From: Candidatus Puniceispirillum sp.
Lineage (GTDB): Bacteria; Pseudomonadota; Alphaproteobacteria; Puniceispirillales; Puniceispirillaceae
DNA: 5,889 nucleotides
Assembly (NCBI GenBank): GCA_016778825.1
Contig: JADHOU010000101.1
Location: forward strand, 1-5,889
Reading direction: 5' to 3'
A program made the translations under genes and the position numbers. Shown here piece after piece: positions 1 to 5,889 of the stretch (position 1 is the first letter of the stretch; each line of letters starts with the position of its first letter). The notes below the pieces were generated by a model that saw nothing but the letters and a program-made list of their open reading frames with translations, had not been told where the DNA came from and did no database searches.

Positions 1-1190
1 TAGCTGTTATGCGATAACAGCGCAGCACGCGCCGTCGTTTGATCAAAATCCTGTGACGCGGAGATAATGCCGCCAGCCGCATCGGTTGGCCCATCACGGC
101 CATCGGTGCCGCCAGCCAAAATCACCCAATTTTTCGGGGCGTTTGATCCGGCCGCTGTCATTGCCGCCGCAAAGGCAAGAGCCAGTTCCTGTGACCGCCC
201 ACCCTTTCCGGGATTAGCCATATCAAGGGTTACGGTTGTTTCGCCGCCAGCCACCAACGCATAAGGCTTGCCAGCATGGTGCTGACTGATAATCTGCACC
301 GCAAGATGCGCTGCCATCTGACTGGCCTCGCCATCAAGGGCTGGCGCATCGAGAAACTGCATTTCGGGCATCGCTTGGCGGATATAGCCTGCGGCCGCAT
401 CACGGCATTGTGCATTGCTTGCCAAGATGTTGGTTTGCACCTGATCAAGAACTGGATCACCCGACCGCACAGGCCCATCGGCGGTTCCATTCCGGATTGC
501 CTGCAGATGCGGCATGACAAAATCCAGCCGATCAAGACCATGTTTTTGAATGAGATGAAGCGCATCATTAAACGGCACCGGATCGGCAACAGCAGGGCCG
601 CTGGCGATTGATTCCGGCAAATCACCCGGCACATCAGATAACAGAAATTGCGTTACCTTGGCGGGTGCAGCCAATCGCGCCAACCGCCCACCTTTTAACC
701 GCGAAAATAACCGCCGAACCGCATTCATCGCATGAATATCAAGGCCACTTGCGAGCAACGCATCATTCAGCGCAATTTTCTGGGCAAGGCTGATGCCGCT
801 TGACGGTGCTGGCAACAAGGCCGAGCCGCCACCACTGATCAGCAACAGCAAATGATCCGCCTGGCCAAGAGATTTGACACGATTCTCAACCGCAATTGCC
901 GCGGCAAGACCGCGTTCATCGGGAACCGGGTGCGCACTGGCAAAACAATCAAAACCATCAATCTGGCGGTGGTTTTCATCGGTAGTAATGACAAGACCCG
1001 AACCATCATAACCGCCATTGCGAACCGCCGCTGCCATCGCCCCAGCCGCCTTGCCAAGCGCAATAACCGCCGTTGGTTGCTGGTCAAGCGCTGCATATGC
1101 CGAGCGGGTGATGCGATCCGGCTGTCCGGCGGCAAGCGCCGCGGCAAAGCCGTTGCGAACCAACGCTTCGAATGAAGCATCAAAATTCAT
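1..1190 (-). CDS. Glycerate 2-kinase, MOFRL family (TtuD/GckA type), partial: C-terminus beyond the left edge
   Basis: Probable cytoplasmic glycerate 2-kinase, making 2-phosphoglycerate from D-glycerate and ATP. The frame opens at ATG 1190-1188 and runs without a stop for 396 codons to the window edge. Family motifs appear in order: LGKAAGAMA with Lys47, HPVPDERG (87-94), SGGGSALL (119-126), LSDVPGD (184-190), GGETTVT (315-321), GKGGRSQEL (328-336) and AGGTDGRDGPTDAAGG (359-374). The family is usually about 415-430 residues, so only some 25-35 C-terminal residues should be missing, including the expected GpTGTNV-like motif. The start is supported by GAGGTGG 6 nt upstream, overlapping the stop of the dehydrogenase gene; the intergenic gap is 10 nt. 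That spacing suggests co-transcription and coupled translation, with the dehydrogenase supplying glycerate. Members are sometimes mislabelled hydroxypyruvate reductase. The family call is secure; the substrate is inferred from the family. Confidence 0.93.
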   Translation of the reverse strand, partial: MNFDASFEALVRNGFAAALAAGQPDRITRSAYAALDQQPTAVIALGKAAGAMAAAVRNGGYDGSGLVITTDENHRQIDGFDCFASAHPVPDERGLAAAIAVENRVKSLGQADHLLLLISGGGSALLPAPSSGISLAQKIALNDALLASGLDIHAMNAVRRLFSRLKGGRLARLAAPAKVTQFLLSDVPGDLPESIASGPAVADPVPFNDALHLIQKHGLDRLDFVMPHLQAIRNGTADGPVRSGDPVLDQVQTNILASNAQCRDAAAGYIRQAMPEMQFLDAPALDGEASQMAAHLAVQIISQHHAGKPYALVAGGETTVTLDMANPGKGGRSQELALAFAAAMTAAGSNAPKNWVILAGGTDGRDGPTDAAGGIISASQDFDQTTARAALLSHNS

Positions 1191-1195
1191 GCGAT

Positions 1196-1202
1196 CCACC
1201 TC
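1196..1202 (-). promoter_or_regulatory. Shine-Dalgarno site of the glycerate kinase gene
   Basis: GAGGTGG on the minus strand lies 5-6 nt before ATG 1190 and overlaps the TGA stop (1203-1201) of the dehydrogenase gene. It fixes the kinase start and suggests translational coupling. Confidence 0.7.
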
Positions 1203-2196
1203 AAACCGGATCAATCAAAGGCTGGCCAGCAAAAAAGGCGCGCGCATTTTCAACAACCTTTAGCCCCATTGCAGTTCGCGTTTCGATTGTTGCCGATCCC
1301 AGATGTGGCAATAAAACGGTATTTGGCGCCGCCAGCAATGCCGGATCAATCAACGGCTCACCTTGAAACACATCAAGCCCCGCCCCGCCAAGCCGTTTGG
1401 CCGAAAGTGCCGCCGCCAATGCGGTTTCATCAACAACATCACCTCGCGCCGTATTGATGACATAGGCATCGGGCTTCATCATCGCCAACCGCTCAGCATT
1501 CAAAATATTGAATGTATCAGCACTTGCCGCGCAATGAAGCGACAGACAATCAGCAATTTGGCAAACGCTTTCAACATCATCAAGCTGGCGTGCCGGATAG
1601 GCCGATATGTCGTCAATCCGTGACCGGTTATAAAACACAATCTTCATGCCAAAGCCCAATGCCGCCCGCTGCGCCACCGCTTTGCCAATGCGCCCCATCC
1701 CGATAATGCCAAGGGTTTTGCCCTGCAAGGCACGCCCCATCAAATGGGTTGGCCGCCAGCCTTGCCATTCACCTGACCGTAATTCGCGCTCACCTTCGCC
1801 AGCACGGCGCGACAGCATCAAAATCAGCGTCAAGGCCAGATCAGCCGTGGCATCGGTTAACACACCGGGCGTGTTGGTAACCACTATTCCGGCAGCGGCA
1901 GCGGCATCAAGATCAATATGATTAACGCCAACGCCAAAATTGGCAATCAGCCGCCCTTTACCATTGCCACCGGCCGAGATGATATCGGCGCCAATCTTAT
2001 CAGATACAGTTGGCGCAATGGCATCATGACTGGCAAAGCCAGCAGCCATTTCAGCTGCAGACAGAGGCCTATCGTCCATATTGAAAGTAGGAATGAAACA
2101 TTGGGAAAGCGCGGCTTCAGCATCGGCTGGCCAGCGGCGCGTCACAAAAATACTGGGCTTGCCAGCACTGGATTGATCTATGTTTGTCATGGCCAT
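1201..2196 (-). CDS. D-isomer-specific 2-hydroxyacid dehydrogenase, likely glyoxylate/hydroxypyruvate reductase
   Basis: Cytoplasmic NAD(P)H-dependent reductase of the D-2-hydroxyacid dehydrogenase family, 331 residues from the chosen start, a normal family length. Visible features are the substrate-loop segment NFGVGVNHID (86-95), the Rossmann motif GMGRIG (166-171), the catalytic Arg251 in NTARGDVVDE, Glu280 in DVFQGEP and the catalytic His298 in LLPHLGSAT. The end of the second Rossmann strand reads FYNRSR (189-193) with no acidic residue, which favours NADP(H) over NAD(H); this is inference. With the glycerate kinase 10 nt downstream, hydroxypyruvate or glyoxylate reduction is the most likely role. 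Another 2-oxo-acid, such as a 2-ketogluconate-type substrate, is possible. The start is uncertain: ATG codons at 2244, 2196 and 2190 are in frame and none has a good ribosome site. The 16-residue extension from 2244 is unlike the family, whose homology begins near KPSIFVTRRWP. Confidence 0.92.
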   Translation of the reverse strand: MAMTNIDQSSAGKPSIFVTRRWPADAEAALSQCFIPTFNMDDRPLSAAEMAAGFASHDAIAPTVSDKIGADIISAGGNGKGRLIANFGVGVNHIDLDAAAAAGIVVTNTPGVLTDATADLALTLILMLSRRAGEGERELRSGEWQGWRPTHLMGRALQGKTLGIIGMGRIGKAVAQRAALGFGMKIVFYNRSRIDDISAYPARQLDDVESVCQIADCLSLHCAASADTFNILNAERLAMMKPDAYVINTARGDVVDETALAAALSAKRLGGAGLDVFQGEPLIDPALLAAPNTVLLPHLGSATIETRTAMGLKVVENARAFFAGQPLIDPV

Positions 2197-2255
2197 AGTC
2201 TGCGCAGAAACAAACGGGAAATACAGCCTTTTTTGACCGCGCATATCCTGTTTTT

Positions 2256-2268
2256 AGAAAATTTTTCT
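2256..2268. repeat. Short AT-rich inverted repeat upstream of the dehydrogenase gene
   Basis: The 13-nt sequence AGAAAA-T-TTTTCT has two perfect 6-nt arms around one base. It lies between the terminator of the transport operon and the dehydrogenase start, where the promoter of the two-enzyme unit should be. It could be an operator half-site pair or chance in AT-rich DNA. I could not place convincing -35 and -10 boxes next to it. Confidence 0.3.
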
Positions 2269-2290
2269 GATATATCGAAGGATACAACCG

Positions 2291-2323
2291 TTAAAAAAGG
2301 GGCGCCTCATTCAAGACACCCCT
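2291..2323 (-). terminator. Intrinsic terminator of the ABC transporter operon
   Basis: Read on the minus strand, 2323 to 2298 forms an 11-bp stem: AGGGGTGTCTT, the loop GAAT, then GAGGCGCCCCT. It has three G-U pairs, four consecutive G-C pairs near the base, and is followed directly by six T residues (2298-2293). It begins about 32 nt past the stop of the binding-protein gene. It should end transcription of the importer before the enzyme genes. An A-tract/T-tract pair flanking the stem (2293-2298, 2332-2337) could make it weakly bidirectional. Confidence 0.88.
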
Positions 2324-2355
2324 GTTCTTGCTTTTTTAATCGTCAAACTAGCGCA

Positions 2356-3486
2356 TTAGCCTGGAATTTTTCCCGAGATGCCATCAACATAATAGTCAAG
2401 CGTTTGGAACAACTCACCATCATTCAAAGTCTTACCAGCAGGAACACGGATCTTGCCAGAATTATCTTTGATTGGACCAGTGAAGATCTTGTTTTTGCCT
2501 GATTTGATATCGGCAGCAGCCTTGGCCGCAGCGGCGGCAACATCCGAAGGCATGTTCTCAAACGGTGACAACACCAGATAATCATCTGCCATACCAACCC
2601 ACGTGTTACCAGCCCAGTGATCAGGGCCGTCGCCAGTTGACCATTTTCCATCCATCATCTGTTGAATTTTTGAAATATAGTAAGGTCCCCAGTTATTCAC
2701 TGAGCTAAACAATTGTGCCTTTGGCGCAAAAGCTTTCATATCGCTTGACTGGCCAAAGCCATGAACACCAGCTTTTTGAGCAGTCTGCAGCATAGCAGGG
2801 CTGTCTGTGTGCTGAGCAAGAATGTCAGCACCTTCAGCAATATGAACTTTAGCTGCATCAGCTTCTTTAACCGGATCATACCAAGAGTTCACCCAGATAA
2901 CTGAAACTTCTGCCTTTGGGTTCACAGAGCGAAGACCAATGCCAAAGGCATTTATACCCTGAATTACCTCGGGGATTGGGAAAGATGCCAAATAACCAAT
3001 TTTGTTTGATTTGGTCATCAGACCAGCAACAACACCTTGGACATAACGGCCTTCGTAGAACCGAATGTTACCGGTAGCCACATTTGGAGACCGCTTATAG
3101 CCAGTGATATGCTCAAATTTCACGTTTGGAAATTCTTTAGCGACCTTGATCGTATGATCCATGTAGCCAAAAGAGGTGGTGAAAATGATGTCATTTCCTT
3201 GTTTTGCCAATTCGCGGATGACGCGCGCCGAATCAGGGCCCTCTGGCACATTTTCAACAAAAGTTGTCTCAACCTTATCGCCAAAATGCTTTTCAACATC
3301 TTGACGAGCAACTTCATGCGCATAAGTCCAGCCATGGTCACCGGGCGTGGTCAGATAGACAAAGCCAACCTTAACCTTATCGGCTGCATTCGCCGCAGTA
3401 ACAGTTGTCAAGCCAACCAAGGCCGACAAGGCTAAGCTGGCAACAGCAGCAACTGCACCAAATGAAAGGGTAATTTTTGTTTTCAT
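2356..3486 (-). CDS. BMP family ABC transporter substrate-binding protein, secreted (periplasmic)
   Basis: Periplasmic receptor that delivers ligand to the two permeases encoded upstream; 376 residues. A signal peptide is clear: MKTK, a hydrophobic core to about residue 28, and an AANA site with cleavage likely after Ala34. There is no lipobox cysteine, unlike many Gram-positive BMP/PnrA lipoproteins. The mature part shows the two-lobed BMP pattern: KVGFVYLTTPGDHGWTYAHE (38-57), IIFTTSFGY (100-108), YEGRYVQGVVAGLM (144-157), IGYLASFPIPEVIQGINAF (163-181), QHTDSP (225-230), GFGQSSDM (243-250), SSVNNWGPYY (261-270) and GKTLNDGELFQTLDYYVDG (351-369). The family binds purine nucleosides or nucleobases in studied members; the ligand here is inferred only. 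The start at ATG 3486 is fixed by AGGAGG 5 nt upstream and by the signal peptide. The gene looks somewhat AT-richer than its neighbours. It is last in its operon, before a terminator. Confidence 0.95.
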   Translation of the reverse strand: MKTKITLSFGAVAAVASLALSALVGLTTVTAANAADKVKVGFVYLTTPGDHGWTYAHEVARQDVEKHFGDKVETTFVENVPEGPDSARVIRELAKQGNDIIFTTSFGYMDHTIKVAKEFPNVKFEHITGYKRSPNVATGNIRFYEGRYVQGVVAGLMTKSNKIGYLASFPIPEVIQGINAFGIGLRSVNPKAEVSVIWVNSWYDPVKEADAAKVHIAEGADILAQHTDSPAMLQTAQKAGVHGFGQSSDMKAFAPKAQLFSSVNNWGPYYISKIQQMMDGKWSTGDGPDHWAGNTWVGMADDYLVLSPFENMPSDVAAAAAKAAADIKSGKNKIFTGPIKDNSGKIRVPAGKTLNDGELFQTLDYYVDGISGKIPG

Positions 3487-3491
3487 TGTTT

Positions 3492-3497
3492 CCTCCT
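3492..3497 (-). promoter_or_regulatory. Consensus Shine-Dalgarno of the binding-protein gene
   Basis: A perfect AGGAGG lies 5 nt before ATG 3486. It is the strongest ribosome site in the window, in keeping with a binding protein being needed in excess over the membrane parts. It excludes the longer frame that opens at 3621. Confidence 0.85.
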
Positions 3498-3547
3498 GAA
3501 AAATTAAATGCCTAATGCCGTATAAAAGATTTGATGCCTGGTGACAT

Positions 3548-4459
3548 CTATTTGTTACCGATAAACAAACGCCCCAAACAGGCTGGGGAGTTTGCCAATG
3601 CAAAATCACGATTACGCGCAATCACCACCAAAACGATGATTGTCGCAATATAAGGCAGCATCGACAGCATCTGTGAAGGCACGGTCCATCCCCGCGCCTG
3701 TCCTGCCAGCTGCATAATCGTAATTCCGCCGAATAATAACGCACCGATAAGAATACGCGAAGGAATCCAAGATGCAAAGACCACAAGCGCAAGCGCAATC
3801 CAACCACGCCCCGCGGTCATGCCTTCAGACCAATGTGGCGTTAGCACAAGCGGCAAATACGCCCCGCCAAGTCCGGCCATCATACCACCAAAGGACACGG
3901 CACCAAACCGCACTAAAAGCACCCGATAACCAAGCGCATGCGCCGAATCGTGACTATTGCCAACTGCCCGCAACACCAAACCGGCCCGCGTTCGGTTCAA
4001 AAACCACGCCACAAGCACAAGAAAGCCAATAGATAAATAAGCCATGATGTCGTGGTTAAACAGCAAATTGCCAATAACCGGAATATCAACAAGAAGCGGA
4101 ATGGCGAGATTAGGTAAACCCTCAACCGTGCCGCCGACAAAGGGCGCGCCAACAAGCCCTGACAAGCCTGACCCAAAAATGGTCAGGGCAAGACCCGTTG
4201 CAACCTGATTGGTGGCAAGACCCAAGGCAAATAGAGAAAATACTGCGGCGGTCAGCGCCCCAGCAACCGCACCAGCCAGAATGCCCATATATGGATTTCC
4301 AAGGATCGATGTTGCCGCAAAGGCCGATACAGCTCCCATCAGCATCATGCCTTCAACTCCCAGATTCAAGACCCCGCTTCGTTCGGCAACCAATTCACCC
4401 GTCGCCGCAAAAATCAAGGGTACCGACGTCAATAGAACAGTTAGGATCAAAGCTTCCAT
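3548..4459 (-). CDS. ABC transporter inner-membrane permease B (BPD_transp_2 family, YufQ-like)
   Basis: Second inner-membrane subunit of the importer, 303 residues, very hydrophobic, with roughly 8-10 membrane segments. The N-terminal signature GELVAERSGVLNLGVEGMML (21-40) is typical of the shorter permease of nucleoside/simple-sugar importers. Later family blocks are RAVGNSHDSAHALGY (164-178), GRGWIALALVVFASW (217-231) and LPYIATIIVLV (268-278). The start at ATG 4459 is preceded by AAGGAG with 7 nt spacing and lies 1 nt after the TAG of permease A, so translation is probably coupled. An in-frame extension to 4570 is cysteine- and arginine-rich, overlaps permease A and is not family-like. 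The 61 nt to the binding-protein gene hold no terminator, so the operon continues. It should pair with permease A to form the transmembrane channel. Confidence 0.95.
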   Translation of the reverse strand: MEALILTVLLTSVPLIFAATGELVAERSGVLNLGVEGMMLMGAVSAFAATSILGNPYMGILAGAVAGALTAAVFSLFALGLATNQVATGLALTIFGSGLSGLVGAPFVGGTVEGLPNLAIPLLVDIPVIGNLLFNHDIMAYLSIGFLVLVAWFLNRTRAGLVLRAVGNSHDSAHALGYRVLLVRFGAVSFGGMMAGLGGAYLPLVLTPHWSEGMTAGRGWIALALVVFASWIPSRILIGALLFGGITIMQLAGQARGWTVPSQMLSMLPYIATIIVLVVIARNRDFALANSPACLGRLFIGNK

Positions 4460-4460
4460 T

Positions 4461-5561
4461 CTATTGCTCCTTTGAAACCGGCATGACGGCCGAAGGTCGC
4501 CAAGTGATGTGATAACGGTTAAATGTCTCCCCTGCCAACAGCATGAACAGCAAGATTCCCTTGAAAACACCTGTCACCACCTTTGGCATGCCCAGCGCGA
4601 TCTGCGCATAATCACCACCAAGTTCGGCAAGGGCGACAATCAGGCCGGCAAAAATCACCCCAATCGGGTTTAACCGCGCCAAAAACGCAACAATGATGGC
4701 GGTAAACCCATAACCAAAAGAAACATTCGGCTGCAACTGACCCATGCTGGCAGACACTTCAACCATTCCCGCAAGCCCGGCAGCACCCCCAGCAATTGCC
4801 ATCACGCCAATCGTCACCAGATGCGGCTTAAAGCCAGCAAACCGACCTGCACGCGGTGCATCGCCCATTACCTTGATCTGAAATCCTAAAATCGTGCGCG
4901 ACAGCACAAAACTTCCAGCAATCGCCAATAGCAAGGCGCCAACAACCCCCCAATGCAACTGCCCCAAACTGCCAACAAATGGCACATCAATCCGGTGGAT
5001 CAGACCAGCATCGCTATACATTTTCGTCAGCGGAAACCCGAATGACATCGGATCACGCCATGGGCCGCGCACCAGCCAGTCAATAAACAGCGCCGCAACA
5101 TAAGTCAGCATCAACGACACCAAAATTTCATTGGTGTTAAACCTAACTTTTAATAATGCCGGTATCATCGCCCAGCATATGCCACCAATAATGCTTGCCA
5201 AGACCATTGCCGGCATCAGGGTTATCGCTGGCCAATCCGGAAAACTCAGCGCCACCCAACCCGAAAAGATGGCCCCAAAAACCAACTGGCCCTCAGCGCC
5301 GATATTCCATACATTCGCCCGAAAACAAAATACCAGCCCAGTGGCGGTAATGATCAGCGGACAGGCCTTTACAAAAAGGTCACCAATTTGATCAGGGCGC
5401 GAAATTGGCGCGACAAAAAAAGTATAAAGTGACCCAAGCGGACTAAAGCCAAGAATACCAAAAATGCCGGCACCAACAGCCAAGGTTAGGAAAATCGCAA
5501 CCGCTGGCGTCAGCAGGGTCAGCGACAGAGGGATATGTTTGCGCGGAGTCATGCTGATCAT
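4461..5561 (-). CDS. ABC transporter inner-membrane permease A (BPD_transp_2 family, YufP-like)
   Basis: First inner-membrane subunit of the importer, 366 residues and complete, with roughly 10 hydrophobic segments. The longer permease signature is clear: FRANVWNIGAEGQLVFGA (80-97). Further family blocks are FNTNEILVSLMLTYVA (141-156), GFQIKVMGDAPRAGRFAGF (226-244) and GFTAIIVAFLARLNPIG (285-301). This class lacks a classical EAA loop, and the cytoplasmic GFQIKVMGDAPRAGRFAGF stretch is the likely contact region for the ATPase (inference). The ATG at 5561 overlaps the TGA of the ATPase gene by 4 nt (ATGA), and AAGGAG lies 7 nt upstream within the ATPase gene. An ATG at codon 4 (5552) has poorer spacing. 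The last codons, before TAG 4463-4461, carry the ribosome site for permease B. Confidence 0.95.
   Translation of the reverse strand: MISMTPRKHIPLSLTLLTPAVAIFLTLAVGAGIFGILGFSPLGSLYTFFVAPISRPDQIGDLFVKACPLIITATGLVFCFRANVWNIGAEGQLVFGAIFSGWVALSFPDWPAITLMPAMVLASIIGGICWAMIPALLKVRFNTNEILVSLMLTYVAALFIDWLVRGPWRDPMSFGFPLTKMYSDAGLIHRIDVPFVGSLGQLHWGVVGALLLAIAGSFVLSRTILGFQIKVMGDAPRAGRFAGFKPHLVTIGVMAIAGGAAGLAGMVEVSASMGQLQPNVSFGYGFTAIIVAFLARLNPIGVIFAGLIVALAELGGDYAQIALGMPKVVTGVFKGILLFMLLAGETFNRYHITWRPSAVMPVSKEQ
4467..4472 (-). promoter_or_regulatory. Shine-Dalgarno of permease B inside the 3' end of permease A
   Basis: AAGGAG lies 7 nt before ATG 4459, within the last codons of permease A (Lys-Glu-Gln-stop). 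It decides the permease B start against the longer frame that opens at 4570. Confidence 0.75.
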
Positions 5562-5889
5562 GCGCTTGCTCCTTGAACATTATCTTGTGTCGTATCTTTT
5601 ACGGAAACACTGCCACCCATCAAAAGCCCGACCTTTTCAGCTGTCAATTTTGTGGCTGATTCAGCAGGCGATAAAACACCATCATGCAATACGGCAATGC
5701 GATGCGAAATTGCGAAAATTTCTTCAAGGTCCTGCGATATCATCACCACCGCCGATCCTTTGGCCACAAGATCAAGCATTGCCGCACGGATAAACACCGC
5801 CGCCCCGATATCAACACCCCATGTTGGTTGCGATACGATAAGCACGCGCGGCACTTTGATAATTTCGCGCCCAACGACAAATTTCTGCA
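5558..5889 (-). CDS. ABC transporter ATP-binding protein (YufO/simple-sugar type), partial: C-terminal 109 residues
   Basis: Cytoplasmic ATPase subunit energising the importer. Only the end of the second nucleotide-binding domain is present; the N-terminus lies past the right edge. The visible part starts just after the expected signature region, with QKFVVGREI, then the Walker B/D-loop segment VLIVSQPTWGVDIGAA (5807-5854) and the switch segment MISQDLEEIFAISHRIAVLHDG. The tail of about 40 residues is weakly conserved and ends QGASA. Walker B has Ser-Gln where canonical ATPases have Asp-Glu, and the switch His is Gln. Two-domain sugar/nucleoside ATPases commonly have such a degenerate second domain (AQPT-like in YufO), so this fits the family and is not a sign of decay. 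An apparent GTG start at 5854 is not used because family sequence continues upstream. The stop overlaps the start of permease A. Confidence 0.93.
   Translation of the reverse strand, partial: QKFVVGREIIKVPRVLIVSQPTWGVDIGAAVFIRAAMLDLVAKGSAVVMISQDLEEIFAISHRIAVLHDGVLSPAESATKLTAEKVGLLMGGSVSVKDTTQDNVQGASA
5569..5574 (-). promoter_or_regulatory. Shine-Dalgarno of permease A inside the 3' end of the ATPase gene
   Basis: AAGGAG lies 7 nt before ATG 5561. The nine bases AAGGAGCAA at this site recur exactly before permease B, with the same spacing to the start codon. It favours ATG 5561 over ATG 5552. Confidence 0.75.

Noticed and set aside
230..1183. Open frames on both strands inside the glycerate kinase gene, such as 230-634 minus, 276-611 plus, 839-1183 minus and 852-1175 plus
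   Set aside because: Their products are low-complexity and family-unlike (rich in Arg, Met and Cys), while the continuous minus-strand frame from 1190 to the edge carries every glycerate kinase motif. They are shadows of that gene.
1918..2502. A 194-codon plus-strand open frame crossing the dehydrogenase 5' end, the terminator and the binding-protein 3' end
   Set aside because: It runs antisense through two well-supported genes and a terminator, and its product resembles no family.
3508..3538. Three copies of ATGCC (plus-strand reading, at 3508, 3515 and 3534) in the 61-nt gap before the binding-protein gene
   Set aside because: Five-base repeats with irregular spacing are expected by chance, and no matching promoter boxes or stable hairpin was found with them.
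3487..3621. N-terminal extension of the binding protein to an ATG at 3621
   Set aside because: It would overlap permease B and bury the signal peptide; the perfect Shine-Dalgarno and signal sequence at 3486 settle the start.
5828..5833. Ser-Gln in Walker B taken as a sign of a dead ATPase gene
   Set aside because: Degenerate second domains are normal in fused sugar/nucleoside ATPases, and the frame is intact up to its overlap with permease A.
1..5889. Search by eye for tRNA or rRNA genes, insertion-sequence ends, CRISPR-like spaced repeats or phage genes
   Set aside because: None seen. Coding sequence on one strand fills almost the whole window and no gap is longer than about 160 nt.

Overview
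The window looks like chromosomal DNA from a Gram-negative alphaproteobacterium of moderate G+C. This is inferred from the exported, non-lipidated binding protein, the gene families and the compact layout. A marine SAR116-like lineage would fit, but this is an impression and not shown by the sequence. All six genes lie on the minus strand, so transcription runs from base 5889 toward base 1. The first and last genes are cut by the window edges.

Right part (about 5889 to 2291): an ABC import system of the BMP/simple-sugar class, the group that includes the YufNOPQ/Nup nucleoside importers. Its order is the ATPase C-terminus (5558-5889), permease A (4461-5561), permease B (3548-4459) and the secreted BMP-family binding protein (2356-3486). 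The ATPase and permease A overlap by 4 nt (ATGA). The two permeases are 1 nt apart. The binding protein sits 61 nt further on behind a near-perfect Shine-Dalgarno sequence. A strong intrinsic terminator at 2291-2323 ends this unit.

Left part (about 2250 to 1): two enzymes spaced as a two-gene operon. They are a D-isomer 2-hydroxyacid dehydrogenase of the glyoxylate/hydroxypyruvate reductase type (1201-2196) and a MOFRL-family glycerate 2-kinase (TtuD/GckA type), which is open through the left edge (1-1190). Together they could turn hydroxypyruvate or a related C2/C3 oxo-acid into D-glycerate and then 2-phosphoglycerate, feeding lower glycolysis.

A reasonable hypothesis joins the two halves. 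The importer family usually carries purines or nucleosides. Purine-ring breakdown through allantoin and ureidoglycolate yields glyoxylate, whose salvage runs through glycerate. No ring-opening enzyme or glyoxylate carboligase is visible here, so the link rests only on neighbourhood. No tRNA, rRNA, mobile element, CRISPR array or origin was seen. The longest gene-free stretch is about 160 nt (2197-2355). I found no convincing undescribed system.
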